Assembly (NCBI RefSeq): GCF_030848475.1
Contig: NZ_JAVDDS010000036.1
Coordinates: forward strand, 1-39,172
Length of the DNA stretch: 39,172 bases
Direction of reading: 5' to 3'
From: Herbivorax alkaliphila
GTDB taxonomy: Bacteria > Bacillota > Clostridia > Acetivibrionales > Acetivibrionaceae
Part shown: in pieces, positions 17,888 through 27,075 of the stretch
Layout of the letters: the number at the start of each line of letters is the position of its first letter
Position numbering within the stretch: the stretch's first letter is position 1
Notes under the pieces: generated by a model
The model's input: the letters and a program-made list of their open reading frames with translations, nothing else
Told to the model about the DNA's origin: nothing
Databases searched by the model: none
Made by a program: the position numbers and the translations under genes

Positions 17888-18980
17888 CTTTATCACCTTC
17901 CTTTTTATTGAAAATAGCTGATATAATTAAAACTATCAGTGGAAGTGCAAAATAAAAAATCCCACCTAACTCCCGTATATACTTAAGATAAATGTCTACA
18001 AGAGAAGAAATTCCTTTAGGAATCATTGAAAGGGTAAATAGAATTATGGCAAAGGGAACAATCAGGGGTTTTTTATCACTTATTCTAAAAACATGACAGT
18101 ATATAAAAAGTGACATATAAAACATCAAAGTAACAGAAACTATTGAACCTAAACTCCATATGAACATAAATAGTGATTCAACTCTTTCAAAGAACAGACC
18201 ATATCTGACAAGTGATGTCATTACGTACATAGGACCTATAATTTCCTGACCTATATAATACGAGAAAGTCATAGAAAATGCCAGAAAAGCAATGGATATA
18301 ACTAAAGCAGAAATCAAAATACTCAAATAACCTATTTTTTTTATTTGAGCCAATCCATGAAGAGATTTTGCAATTATTGCTATAATAATTATATCACCAT
18401 ATTCTGACATTCTGATAAAACCATGATATATAGTTTTATCAATGCCATAACCTAAAGCAGGAAACAGCCTATGTACTTGATAGAGCTGAGTTGACAGAAT
18501 AATAATAAGAATAAAAGCAGTAAATATTAAAAATGAAATAAGCTTTGAATACCGAGCAATACTTTCAAGTCCTAAAAAACTTAGAAAAATTAAAACTATA
18601 ACAAAAAATACTAGTAAAAAAGATATTGGAGTTTTGGCAAACATATATATTTTTTGTACTTCTCCAAATTCTCGTAGCCTTAAAGAGGCAGAAAACAACA
18701 TTATTAAAATTAAAGAAAAGGAGAAAACACTTCCTAAAAATCTACCTAAAACTTTTTCATATATCTCCAATATGTTTTTTCCGGGATATTTTTTTAAAAG
18801 CATATATATAATTGTAAATCCAACTGTGGCAAATATAGCAGATATAAGCATGGTATACCATGCAGAGGTTCCGGTATTCCTAAATATTATTAAAGGGCCT
18901 GCAAAAAAAACTTTTACTGAAATAGTTATAACTAAAAGCCATATTACTTCAGAAGATCCAAGTTTACCTTCAGTTAGCAT
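17877..18980 (-). CDS. GerB-type germinant receptor permease subunit (APC family)
   Basis: A 367-residue membrane protein with about ten hydrophobic helices and the typical opening KLGSSEVIWLLVI near residues 6-18. Other family features are GNTSAWYTML-like FRNTGTSAWYTML (about 37) and GKNILEIYEKVLG (about 70). B subunits belong to the amino acid/polyamine/organocation transporter superfamily and are thought to bind the germinant. The start is the ATG at 18980, because AAGGAGA lies about 8 bases upstream and only 4 bases separate it from the A-subunit stop. The longer frame to 19043 would overlap the A gene by 59 bases and adds a hydrophilic, non-family N-terminus. It is translationally linked to both neighbours. 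Confidence 0.9.
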   Translation of the reverse strand: MLTEGKLGSSEVIWLLVITISVKVFFAGPLIIFRNTGTSAWYTMLISAIFATVGFTIIYMLLKKYPGKNILEIYEKVLGRFLGSVFSFSLILIMLFSASLRLREFGEVQKIYMFAKTPISFLLVFFVIVLIFLSFLGLESIARYSKLISFLIFTAFILIIILSTQLYQVHRLFPALGYGIDKTIYHGFIRMSEYGDIIIIAIIAKSLHGLAQIKKIGYLSILISALVISIAFLAFSMTFSYYIGQEIIGPMYVMTSLVRYGLFFERVESLFMFIWSLGSIVSVTLMFYMSLFIYCHVFRISDKKPLIVPFAIILFTLSMIPKGISSLVDIYLKYIRELGGIFYFALPLIVLIISAIFNKKEGDKVAQ

Positions 18981-18984
18981 TACA

Positions 18985-20763
18985 CTAGTCTCCTTTCTTT
19001 CCTTCCCACTTTCTTGGGTTATCAGACATGCGGTTTTTATCATTTGTATTTAAATAATCCGGTCTGCTTTTTTTTAGCCATAAAGGATATCTTAAAAAAA
19101 TATCTTGACTAGATTTAGTTTTAGGGGCAATTGGTGATAAAATTGGAACTCCAAAGGATTTTACATTGCATAATCCAGCCAATACAAAGGCAAGTCCTAA
19201 TGATATTCCATAAAAGCCTAAAACAGCTCCAAATAAAATAAAAGCAAATCTCAATACCCTTAAAGCCCATGCAAGCAAATAATTGGGGATAGAAAAGTTT
19301 GAAAGTCCGGTCATTGCTACAACTATTATAAGTATGGGGCTGACAAGTCCGGCTGCAACAGCTGCTTGGCCTAGAATTAATGCACCAACTATTCCTAGTG
19401 TCTGACCTATTACTCCTGGCATTCTTACCCCACCTTCACGTATCAGTTCAAAGGCCACTTCCATTACAAGAATTTCTATAACAACAGGGAAAGGCACTTC
19501 TTCCCTAGTATTAATTATTGTCATTAAAAGCGATGTAGGTATCATTTCGTGGTGAAAAAGTGTAAGTGCCACATATAGCCCTGGAAGAATAAAAGAGATA
19601 AACAGTGCCAAAATCCTTAAGATTCTTAGAAATGATGCATAGGGCCAGCGTAAAAAAAAGTCTTCAGATGTATGTATAAGATCCACAAAAGTGGCAGGCA
19701 TAGCAATGGAAAAAGGTGTTCCCTCAGTTAGAACAACAACTCTTCCTTCCATAAGAAAGGAAGCTGTTCTCTCAGGTCTTTCAGTGCTTAAAATTTGTGG
19801 GAATATAGAATAGGGTCTGTCTTCAATGTACTGTTCTAAAAAGCCATTGCCTAATGCTAAATCTGCACTTACACTGTTAATTCGTTTTTCTACTTCTTTG
19901 ATAAGTTTTGTATTTGTTATACCTTTAATGTATACAAGTGAGCAGCTGGATTTATTTGTCGTACCTAATTGGATATTTTTTACGGTTAAATTTTCATTTT
20001 TTATAATTCTTCTCAATAAAGTTAAATTTGTACCTAAATTTTCTGTAAATCCTTCATGAGAACCTTTTATTGAAGATTCAGTTACTGGACTCTCAACGCT
20101 TCTTTTTTCGTATCCTCTAGATTCAATAAGTAAACAACTATCACATTCTTCAATAAAAAATGCTGTAAGACCACTCAATATCCCAGATATAATATCTTTA
20201 AAATTATTTGTTTTTGTGATTTCATTAATTGATATAACATTTTTAGATATATAATCTAAGGGGCAGCCCTCTGAAAAATGTGAAAAATTATTTTCATTCA
20301 TTAGTTGTGGAATAACAAATTGATTCAAAGTAGTGTTATCAATCATTCCGCTTATAAATATTACAAATGAATTTATTTTTTTTGCTACATTCAATTCTCT
20401 AATTATTACCTGTTCACTTTCGTATATGTGGAACTTTTGATTTAAATATTCCATATTTACTTCAAGGTTTGAGGAAACAATATCATTTTTTATTTGACTT
20501 TCAGCTAAAAGAGCAGAAGCTTTCTCAGACTTTTTAGCCTGATTCCATTCCTTTACATTTAAAGGTTTTTTACTATTGTTTTGATTGTTTTTTTCTGTAC
20601 TCTTCTGAGACTTTTTTTTAATCTTATCAAAGTCTTTTTCACTTAAATCTACTTGAAGACCTTTTTTGTCAATATTTTCATTTTCATCTTCTAATAGTTC
20701 CCACCCACCTTCAGTTTGCTTTTGTTCAGTATATTTGAAAATGTTTTTTATAAAATCAAGCAT
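18985..20763 (-). CDS. GerA-family spore germination protein, A subunit
   Basis: A 592-residue receptor A subunit. The N-terminal 100 residues are charged and low in complexity, as in many clostridial A subunits. The GerA domain follows from about residue 115, with CPLDYISKNVISINEI, DSCLLIESRGYEKRSV, the diagnostic VTESSIKGSHEGFTENL segment, and GRVVVLTEGTPFSIAMP. The C-terminal part has several membrane helices (ALFISFILPGLYVAL, ILGQAAVAAGLVSPIL, FAFILFGAVLGFYGI) and ends with PIAPKTKSSQD and a soluble tail. The ATG follows AAGGGTGG by 6 bases. It is the first gene of the operon. It works with B and C in the spore inner membrane to sense germinants. A forespore (SigG) promoter is expected in the gap upstream, but I found no clear one. 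Confidence 0.93.
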   Translation of the reverse strand: MLDFIKNIFKYTEQKQTEGGWELLEDENENIDKKGLQVDLSEKDFDKIKKKSQKSTEKNNQNNSKKPLNVKEWNQAKKSEKASALLAESQIKNDIVSSNLEVNMEYLNQKFHIYESEQVIIRELNVAKKINSFVIFISGMIDNTTLNQFVIPQLMNENNFSHFSEGCPLDYISKNVISINEITKTNNFKDIISGILSGLTAFFIEECDSCLLIESRGYEKRSVESPVTESSIKGSHEGFTENLGTNLTLLRRIIKNENLTVKNIQLGTTNKSSCSLVYIKGITNTKLIKEVEKRINSVSADLALGNGFLEQYIEDRPYSIFPQILSTERPERTASFLMEGRVVVLTEGTPFSIAMPATFVDLIHTSEDFFLRWPYASFLRILRILALFISFILPGLYVALTLFHHEMIPTSLLMTIINTREEVPFPVVIEILVMEVAFELIREGGVRMPGVIGQTLGIVGALILGQAAVAAGLVSPILIIVVAMTGLSNFSIPNYLLAWALRVLRFAFILFGAVLGFYGISLGLAFVLAGLCNVKSFGVPILSPIAPKTKSSQDIFLRYPLWLKKSRPDYLNTNDKNRMSDNPRKWEGKKGD

Positions 20764-21131
20764 CTAAAACCACCCTTAATTAAAGACATTTTAGATTATT
20801 GTTTACTTTGATTAAAAATTTATACAGTGCATTCACAAAAGTAAACTCTAACATCAAATACAAAATCACTGTTTTGGGAAATTATAACTTAATAAAATTC
20901 AAAAATTAAAAACTAAATAAGCGATTAAAAAATGTTTAACATATTGATTTTTGGGTAAAATATGCAGTGGATAAGCCCTGATATCTCAGTGAATTTTGGG
21001 TTTTATTATTATAAAATGCAGTCTGAAAGTTAAAAAACTTTTATTGTTTTTATAAAATAATATTTACAAAATCCATTAAGTAAGCTATTCTATATGATGT
21101 AAAAGTCTACTACTTGAAGGGAGAGTATTAA
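20764..21131. other. Divergent intergenic region between the ger operon and eno
   Basis: 368 bases without a gene. The right part holds the eno promoter (listed separately). The left part should hold the ger promoter in the other direction. Only fragments resembling a forespore -35 (TGTATA on the minus strand) are present, without a matching -10. No hairpin terminator or riboswitch was recognised. Confidence 0.5.
21063..21091 (+). promoter_or_regulatory. eno: SigA-type promoter of eno
   Basis: TTTACA (21063-21068), 17 bases, then TATTCT (21086-21091). These match the -35 in 5/6 and the -10 in 4/6 positions. The predicted start gives a leader of about 34 bases with GAAGGGAGAG before the ATG at 21132. 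Confidence 0.6.
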
Positions 21132-22433
<1,302 letters not shown>

Positions 22434-22606
22434 TTTAGATATGATACAAGTAAATTTAGCCTAGTATATACACTTGATAGTTGAGTATAAAGCCTTTGGA
22501 CAATACCTAAGAAAATGTTTTATGAAAAAAACTTTTTATTGCTTGTATTTATACTGGCTATATGGTAACATATATATTGTTAATTTTTTAGGAGGTGTCC
22601 TTGGAA

Positions 22607-22846
22607 ATGCAAATAGCGATTACTATTTTACACATATTGTTTGCAGTATCAATCATAGTTATTGTATTATTGCAATCAGGTAAGCAGGCAGGACTATCAG
22701 GGTCTATAGCAGGTGGTGCAGAAACGTTTTTTGGTAAAAACAAGGGTAGAACTCTTGATGCATTGCTTAGTAAGTACACTGCAGTTGCAGCCATAGGATT
22801 TCTAGTTACTTGTATAACGTTACAACTTATAATTAGTTCTAGGTAA
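22607..22846 (+). CDS. secG: Preprotein translocase subunit SecG
   Basis: 79 residues with two membrane helices (about 3-20 and 54-74) joined by a glycine-rich cytoplasmic loop. It has the family pattern VLLQSGKQAGLSGSIAGGAETFFGK-like, read here as LLQSGKQAGLSG followed by GGAETFFGKNKGRT. SecG associates with SecYE and aids protein export through the plasma membrane. The open frame begins at GTG 22595, but that codon is part of the AGGAGGTG binding site. ATG 22607, 9 bases after it, gives the typical start MQIAITILHILF. The in-frame TTG at 22601 is a less likely alternative. A compact terminator follows directly, so it is the last gene of its transcript. Confidence 0.95.
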   Translation: MQIAITILHILFAVSIIVIVLLQSGKQAGLSGSIAGGAETFFGKNKGRTLDALLSKYTAVAAIGFLVTCITLQLIISSR

Positions 22847-22848
22847 AA

Positions 22849-22880
22849 AAGGCTGTGGCTTTCCACAGTTCTTTTTTTTC
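22849..22880 (+). terminator. Intrinsic terminator after secG
   Basis: CTGTGG (22853-22858), loop CTTT, CCACAG (22863-22868), then TTCTTTTTTTTC. A run of A precedes the stem. It starts just after the secG stop codon. Confidence 0.85.
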
Positions 22881-23216
22881 TTGAAGCATAGGAGTTTATA
22901 TAAACCTTAGTTTTTGTAAATTCCTGTTATGGGGATTGTCAAGGGGAATCCCCCCTTGCAAGATGAGCCTTTTTTCATGTACAATAAATAATAGAAATAA
23001 GCGAATATCTATAATAAGTAATATATATTACTATTACTATTCCTAATTTAAAAAGACATTAGAACAGACAATTTTAATAATATTATAGAAATAGAACTGA
23101 GATTATCAAGGGGATATGCTAATCTTATCTAAGAATTAACTTTTAGGTCGAATTTTTAGGGGATATGGTTTCGTTGCAATATGATATTGAATAAGAAAAT
23201 GGAGGTATAAGTTTCA
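22881..23216 (+). other. Intergenic region with two hairpins that display CAAGGGG
   Basis: About 335 bases without a gene before the HD hydrolase. Hairpin 1: GGGGATT (22931-22937) pairs with AATCCCC (22947-22953) with CAAGGGG in its loop. The same CAAGGGG (22940-22946) can pair instead with CCCCTTG (22952-22958), so the two forms exclude each other. Hairpin 2: AGATTA (23100-23105) pairs with TAATCT (23120-23125) around a loop that contains TCAAGGGGATATGC. A third GGGGATATGG lies at 23160. No T run follows immediately, so terminator function is not clear. I recognise no known riboswitch. Confidence 0.45.
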
Positions 23217-23768
23217 ATGGAAAGAGAACAGGCACTTTTAGAATTAAAAGGTAGATTGAAAAATGAAAATTTAATAAAACACTCTTTGGCAGTTGAAGCA
23301 ATAATGAAGGATTTAGCTTTTTATTTTAAAGAAGACATAGACAAATGGGGGTTAGCTGGATTGCTACACGACATTGACTATGATAAGACATCTGATGACC
23401 CTTCAAAACATAGCATTGTTGGAGCAGAAATACTTGAAACGCTTGATGTAGAGAGTTCTATTATTTATGCAGTAAAGGCACATAATGGGATGCATGGAAT
23501 TGAAAGAAAAAGAAAGATGGATAAGGCATTGTATTGTGCTGATCCTGTTTCAGGATTAATAACTGCTTCAGCATTAATTCTTCCTTCTAAAAAATTAGAA
23601 GATGTAACGGTGGATTTTGTACTAAAAAGGATGAATGAGAAAGGCTTTGCTAAAGGAGCAGACAGAGATCAAATAAAATCCTGTGAAGAATTGGATATTT
23701 CATTGGAGAAATTTATTGAAATTGCTTTAGATGCAATGAATAAAATTTCAGAAGAGTTAGGACTTTAA
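23217..23768 (+). CDS. HD-domain (HDIG-type) phosphohydrolase-like protein
   Basis: A 183-residue cytosolic protein. It has the HD metal site: H22 in IKHSLAVEAIM, HD in GLLHDIDYDK (about 61-62), H in AVKAHNGMHG (about 95), and D in YCADPVSGL (about 115). Such small HD proteins (often annotated HDIG or uncharacterised hydrolase) hydrolyse phosphate esters; the substrate is unknown. The ATG follows GGAGG by 11 bases, which is a long spacing. It is separated from secG by a terminator and 370 bases, and from rnr by about 100 bases before the leader ORF, so it may be monocistronic or lead into the rnr transcript. Confidence 0.85.
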   Translation: MEREQALLELKGRLKNENLIKHSLAVEAIMKDLAFYFKEDIDKWGLAGLLHDIDYDKTSDDPSKHSIVGAEILETLDVESSIIYAVKAHNGMHGIERKRKMDKALYCADPVSGLITASALILPSKKLEDVTVDFVLKRMNEKGFAKGADRDQIKSCEELDISLEKFIEIALDAMNKISEELGL

Positions 23769-23869
23769 TAAATAAAGATTTGTTTAATAATAAAAGAATT
23801 GGTTAATAATAAAATAGCATGAAAAAGTGTGTATAAAAATACACCATAAGTCCCATAAAAAGGAGGGTA

Positions 23870-23926
23870 ATGCTGTTTTATCTGGAAGACAACAGTGTTT
23901 TTGAGTTTTCCTTTGAAGACGGCTAG
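23870..23926 (+). CDS. 18-codon leader ORF upstream of rnr
   Basis: ATG 23870 lies two bases after a near-perfect AAGGAGGG ribosome binding site that ends at 23867. It opens an 18-codon frame reading MLFYLEDNSVFEFSFEDG and stops at TAG 23924-23926. The rnr ATG is 8 bases after that stop and has no binding site of its own, only GGCTAGG and a T run. Ribosomes that end here could restart on rnr. The frame differs from rnr (frame 2 against frame 1), so it is not a lost N-terminus in frame. The spacing of the binding site to this ATG is short, so its translation is not certain. Confidence 0.5.
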   Translation: MLFYLEDNSVFEFSFEDG

Positions 23927-23934
23927 GTTTTTTT

Positions 23935-26181
23935 ATGACAGATAAGAAAAAAAAGATAGTTATGTTTATGAGAGAGGACGCATATAAGCCGCTTTTGTTT
24001 GATGAGCTTGTTGCGGTTCTCGATGTGCCTAAAGAGGATATTTCAAAATTTTCAGAAATTCTCGAAGAATTAGAGTCAGAAGGTCTGATTTTTAAAACAA
24101 AGAAAAATAGATATGGTGTTCCTGAAAGAATGAACCTTAATGCTGGAACCTTTAGAGGTAATGAGAGAGGCTATGGTTTTGTAATTACTGATGATGATGA
24201 AAATGACATTTTTATTCCTTCTGATAGCATAAATGGTGCAATGCATAATGACAGAGTTATAGCAAGGATTAATAAAAAAGCTATAGGTGGAAAGAGATCC
24301 GAAGGGGAAATAATAAAAATTGTTAATAGAGTTAATAAGACTGTTGTAGGGACATTTGAAAGCAGTAAGCATTTTGGTTTTGTAGTTCCTGATGATAGGA
24401 GAATATCTGGGGATATATTTATACCAAAAGATCAGATAAATGGTGCTATATCGGGACAAAAAGTTGAGGCAAAAATACTTGTATGGCCTAAAACAAGGAG
24501 AAATGCAGAGGGAACAGTAATTGAGATAATTGGAGATGAAAATGAGCCAGGAACTGACATTTTATCAATTATCAAGTCGTATAATTTAAAAGAAGAATTT
24601 CCAGAGGAAGTTGCAAAATACACAGAGTCGATTAGTCAGACTGTTACAGATGATATGAAAAAAGGCAGACGGGATATAACAGATTTGAGAATGGTTACAA
24701 TAGATGGTGAAGATGCTAGAGACTTTGATGATGCTGTGTCCATAGAGAAACTTTCTAATGGAAATTTAAAAGTGGGCGTGCATATTGCAGATGTAAGCTA
24801 TTATGTTACAGAAAATTCACCACTTGACAAAGAAGCTTTAAAGCGAGGGACAAGCGTTTACTTAGTTGACAGAGTAATACCTATGCTTCCAGAAGCTCTG
24901 TCAAATGGCATATGTAGTTTAAATCCAAAGGTGGATCGACTTGCCTTTTCAGTCATGATGGAAGTTAATTCTGATGGCGTGGTTGTTGACCATGACATTT
25001 TCGAGAGTGTTATAAATTCAAATGAGAGAATGACATATACTGATGTATATAAAATCCTTGTTGAAGATAATGAAGATTTAAAAGAAAAATATAAGTACTT
25101 ACTAGACGACTTTTACAAAATGGAAGAACTTTCACGAATTCTCAGGGAAAAAAGGCTTAAAAGAGGAGCTATAGATTTTGACTTTGATGAAGCAAGGATA
25201 GTTCTTGATGAAGAGGGCATACCTGTAGAAGTGAAAAATCGCCATACAACAATTGCAAATAGCATTATTGAAGAATTTATGCTTTTATGTAATGAAACTA
25301 TTTCAGAACATTTTTTCTGGACGAATACTCCTTTTTTATATAGAATTCACGAAGAACCTAATCAGGAAAAAATTGATTCTTTTGCAGAGTTTGCATACAA
25401 CTTTGGATATACTTTAAAAGGTCTTAACAAAATTCACCCAAAGTCTTTTCAAAATCTTTTGGAAAAAGTAAAAGGAACTAGAGAAGAGACTATAATAAGT
25501 ACTGTTATGTTAAGATCAATGCAAAAGGCTAAGTACAGCCATATTAATCAGGGGCATTTTGGGCTGGCTGCAAAATATTATTCTCACTTTACTTCACCTA
25601 TAAGAAGATATCCTGATTTGATTATACACAGAATTATGAAAGAATATATAAAAGGAAAAATAAATTCTAAAAGAGAAAGTGTATTAAACGAAAATCTTCC
25701 TGATATCGCTAGACTTTGTTCAGAAAGAGAGAGAGTAGCAGAAGAGGCAGAAAGAGAAACAGAGGATCTTAAAAAAGTAGAGTACATGAAAAAGCATGAA
25801 GGTGAGATTTTTGAAGCTGTTATTTCTAGTGTGACTTCCTTTGGTATGTTTGTTGAGTTGGAAAATACAATAGAAGGTCTTGTAAAAATGAGCAGCATGG
25901 AAGATGATTACTATGTGTACAACGAAAAGCATTATTGTCTTATTGGAGAAAGAACAAGAAAGACTTATAGGATAGGTAATGTTGTAAATGTTATTTTGGT
26001 TAAAGCGGATATTAAAGCCAAAAAAATTGAATTTATTATAACAGAGAAGAAAGATGAAAATGCATCAGAGGAGCCAGCTAATGACTTTAAGGTAAAACGC
26101 AAACGTAAAAAGATAGATGAAAAAGTACTTCGTCATGTTAAGGGCAAAAAATCAAAAAAGAAGAGAAAAGGAGCGAAGTGA
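23935..26181 (+). CDS. rnr: Ribonuclease R
   Basis: 748 residues, usual for RNase R, a 3'-to-5' processive exoribonuclease that degrades structured RNA. The N-terminal winged-helix-like part (1-65) has the family opening MREDAYKPLLFDEL. Two cold-shock OB domains follow (about 70-215; GTFRGNERGYGFV and GTFESSKHFGFVVPDDRR). The RNB catalytic domain has the acidic cluster D260-A-R-D-F-D265-D266 in DARDFDDAV and the SPIRRYPDLIIHR signature. An S1 domain (about 620-700) and a Lys/Arg-rich tail end the protein. The ATG at 23935 has no normal ribosome binding site, so it may depend on the leader ORF. In many Firmicutes smpB and ssrA follow rnr; here a DUF523 gene follows, starting 2 bases after the rnr stop. 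Confidence 0.97.
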   Translation: MTDKKKKIVMFMREDAYKPLLFDELVAVLDVPKEDISKFSEILEELESEGLIFKTKKNRYGVPERMNLNAGTFRGNERGYGFVITDDDENDIFIPSDSINGAMHNDRVIARINKKAIGGKRSEGEIIKIVNRVNKTVVGTFESSKHFGFVVPDDRRISGDIFIPKDQINGAISGQKVEAKILVWPKTRRNAEGTVIEIIGDENEPGTDILSIIKSYNLKEEFPEEVAKYTESISQTVTDDMKKGRRDITDLRMVTIDGEDARDFDDAVSIEKLSNGNLKVGVHIADVSYYVTENSPLDKEALKRGTSVYLVDRVIPMLPEALSNGICSLNPKVDRLAFSVMMEVNSDGVVVDHDIFESVINSNERMTYTDVYKILVEDNEDLKEKYKYLLDDFYKMEELSRILREKRLKRGAIDFDFDEARIVLDEEGIPVEVKNRHTTIANSIIEEFMLLCNETISEHFFWTNTPFLYRIHEEPNQEKIDSFAEFAYNFGYTLKGLNKIHPKSFQNLLEKVKGTREETIISTVMLRSMQKAKYSHINQGHFGLAAKYYSHFTSPIRRYPDLIIHRIMKEYIKGKINSKRESVLNENLPDIARLCSERERVAEEAERETEDLKKVEYMKKHEGEIFEAVISSVTSFGMFVELENTIEGLVKMSSMEDDYYVYNEKHYCLIGERTRKTYRIGNVVNVILVKADIKAKKIEFIITEKKDENASEEPANDFKVKRKRKKIDEKVLRHVKGKKSKKKRKGAK

Positions 26182-26182
26182 T

Positions 26183-26629
26183 ATTTTTTTAGTAAGTGCA
26201 TGTTTGTTAGGTGTTGATTGCAAATACAACGGAAAAAACAACTTAAATGACATGTTTGTAAAACTTATTAATAAATATGAGTTTATTCCAGTTTGCCCAG
26301 AGCAATTAGGAGGACTTTCTACTCCAAGACCTAGGGCGGAAATAGTTTGTAAAAATTCAATTGAAAGTACCACAAGAGTAGTTAGGGAAAATGGTGAAGA
26401 TGTTACAGAGCATTTTATAAATGGAGCAGAACAAACTTTAAAGATTGCAAAATTACTGAAAATTAAAAAAGCTGTTTTAAAAGAAAAAAGCCCTTCCTGT
26501 GGTGTTCATAAAATATATGATGGTTCCTTTTCAGGAAAACTTTTAAATGGAAGTGGTGTAACAACTAAGTTTTTGAAAAAGAATGGTATATCAGTTTTTA
26601 GTGAAAGTGAATTTAAAAAAATTTTATAA
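26183..26629 (+). CDS. DUF523 protein, TudS-like (possible thiouracil desulfidase family), probable ATT start
   Basis: About 148 residues of the DUF523 family. Members called TudS carry an iron-sulfur cluster and remove sulfur from thiouracil. Three cysteines suited to cluster binding are present: C7 in VSACLLG, C38 in IPVCPEQLGGL and the one in KSPSCGVH. STPRPRAEI and the GEDVTEHF segment are typical. Family proteins begin M-(I/Y)-L-V-S-A-C-L. Here the matching codon is ATT 26183, and AAGGAG (26168-26173) sits 9 bases before it. There is no ATG, GTG or TTG near. The alternative is ATG 26117 or 26135 inside rnr, adding a basic, unrelated 16-22 residues without a binding site. It is downstream of rnr and probably co-transcribed. 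Enzyme activity is inferred from family only. Confidence 0.8.
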   Translation: MFLVSACLLGVDCKYNGKNNLNDMFVKLINKYEFIPVCPEQLGGLSTPRPRAEIVCKNSIESTTRVVRENGEDVTEHFINGAEQTLKIAKLLKIKKAVLKEKSPSCGVHKIYDGSFSGKLLNGSGVTTKFLKKNGISVFSESEFKKIL

Positions 26630-26642
26630 ATCTAGCACTACA

Positions 26643-26668
26643 AAGGAGAGGCAAAGCTACCTCTCCTT
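26643..26668. terminator. Convergent hairpin between DUF523 and the HPr-like gene
   Basis: A perfect 9-bp stem, AAGGAGAGG (26643-26651) with CCTCTCCTT (26660-26668), closes the loop CAAAGCTA. T runs are short on both sides, so termination may be partial. Confidence 0.55.
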
Positions 26669-26677
26669 ATAAGATGT

Positions 26678-26905
26678 CTATCCCAAAAATCCTTTGATAT
26701 CATTTTCAAAATCATCACAGGAATCAGCGTGAACGTCTACCCTAATTGGCTTGCTTAAGTCTAAACTAAAAATCCCCATGATTGACTTTGCATCAACTAC
26801 ATACCTGCCTGAAGTTAAATCAATATCGAAATCATATTTATTAACTATATTAACAAAATCCTTAACGTCAGTAATGGATTTTAAGTTGATATTGAATGAT
26901 TTCAT
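26678..26905 (-). CDS. HPr-like protein lacking the phospho-histidine
   Basis: A 75-residue protein with the HPr fold signature in its second half: SGRYVVDAKSIMGIFSLDLS, then IRVDVHAD and a final helix. In HPr the first loop carries GLHARP with the phosphorylated His15. Here that place reads SITDVKDFV, without histidine, so it cannot accept phosphate from Enzyme I. The regulatory serine region (AKSIMG, Ser46 in HPr) is kept. Such proteins are commonly labelled HPr family in clostridia and may act in regulation rather than sugar transport; this is inference. The ATG follows AAAGGAGGAG by about 7 bases. It stands alone on the minus strand, convergent with DUF523 and divergent from mtaB. Confidence 0.8.
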   Translation of the reverse strand: MKSFNINLKSITDVKDFVNIVNKYDFDIDLTSGRYVVDAKSIMGIFSLDLSKPIRVDVHADSCDDFENDIKGFLG

Positions 26906-27019
26906 AATAAACTCCTCCTTTATTGTTTTCTATTCTATATATTATCTTGTTTGTGGCTGCAAGTCAATTGTGATGTTGCTAAAATTTTCTCAGGATTTTT
27001 ATATGATTTGCGAAAATAA

Positions 27020-27028
27020 TGTTATAAT
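27020..27028 (+). promoter_or_regulatory. mtaB: Extended -10 promoter of mtaB
   Basis: TGTTATAAT is an exact TG-N-TATAAT box, 48 bases before the mtaB start at 27076. No clear -35 lies 17 bases upstream. The divergent HPr-like gene begins at 26905. Confidence 0.55.
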
Positions 27029-27075
27029 GAACTAAATTGAACAATTATAAAGAATTAAAAAAGAGAGGCAGAAAA

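Noticed and set aside
18626-19053. Plus-strand open frames of 61 and 139 codons inside the ger permease gene
   Set aside because: Antisense to a clear GerB gene, with no binding site and no family resemblance.
20764-20900. Possible forespore (SigG) promoter for the ger operon on the minus strand (TGTATA followed by CAATAAT)
   Set aside because: The spacing is 19 bases and the -10 differs from CATAxTA in several places. Too weak to list as a promoter.
22474-22683. A 69-codon frame between eno and secG
   Set aside because: It runs into secG in another frame, has no binding site, and the secG frame is clearly the real one.
26182-27075. smpB and tmRNA (ssrA), which often follow rnr
   Set aside because: No tmRNA-like or SmpB-like sequence is visible; DUF523 and an HPr-like gene occupy the place.
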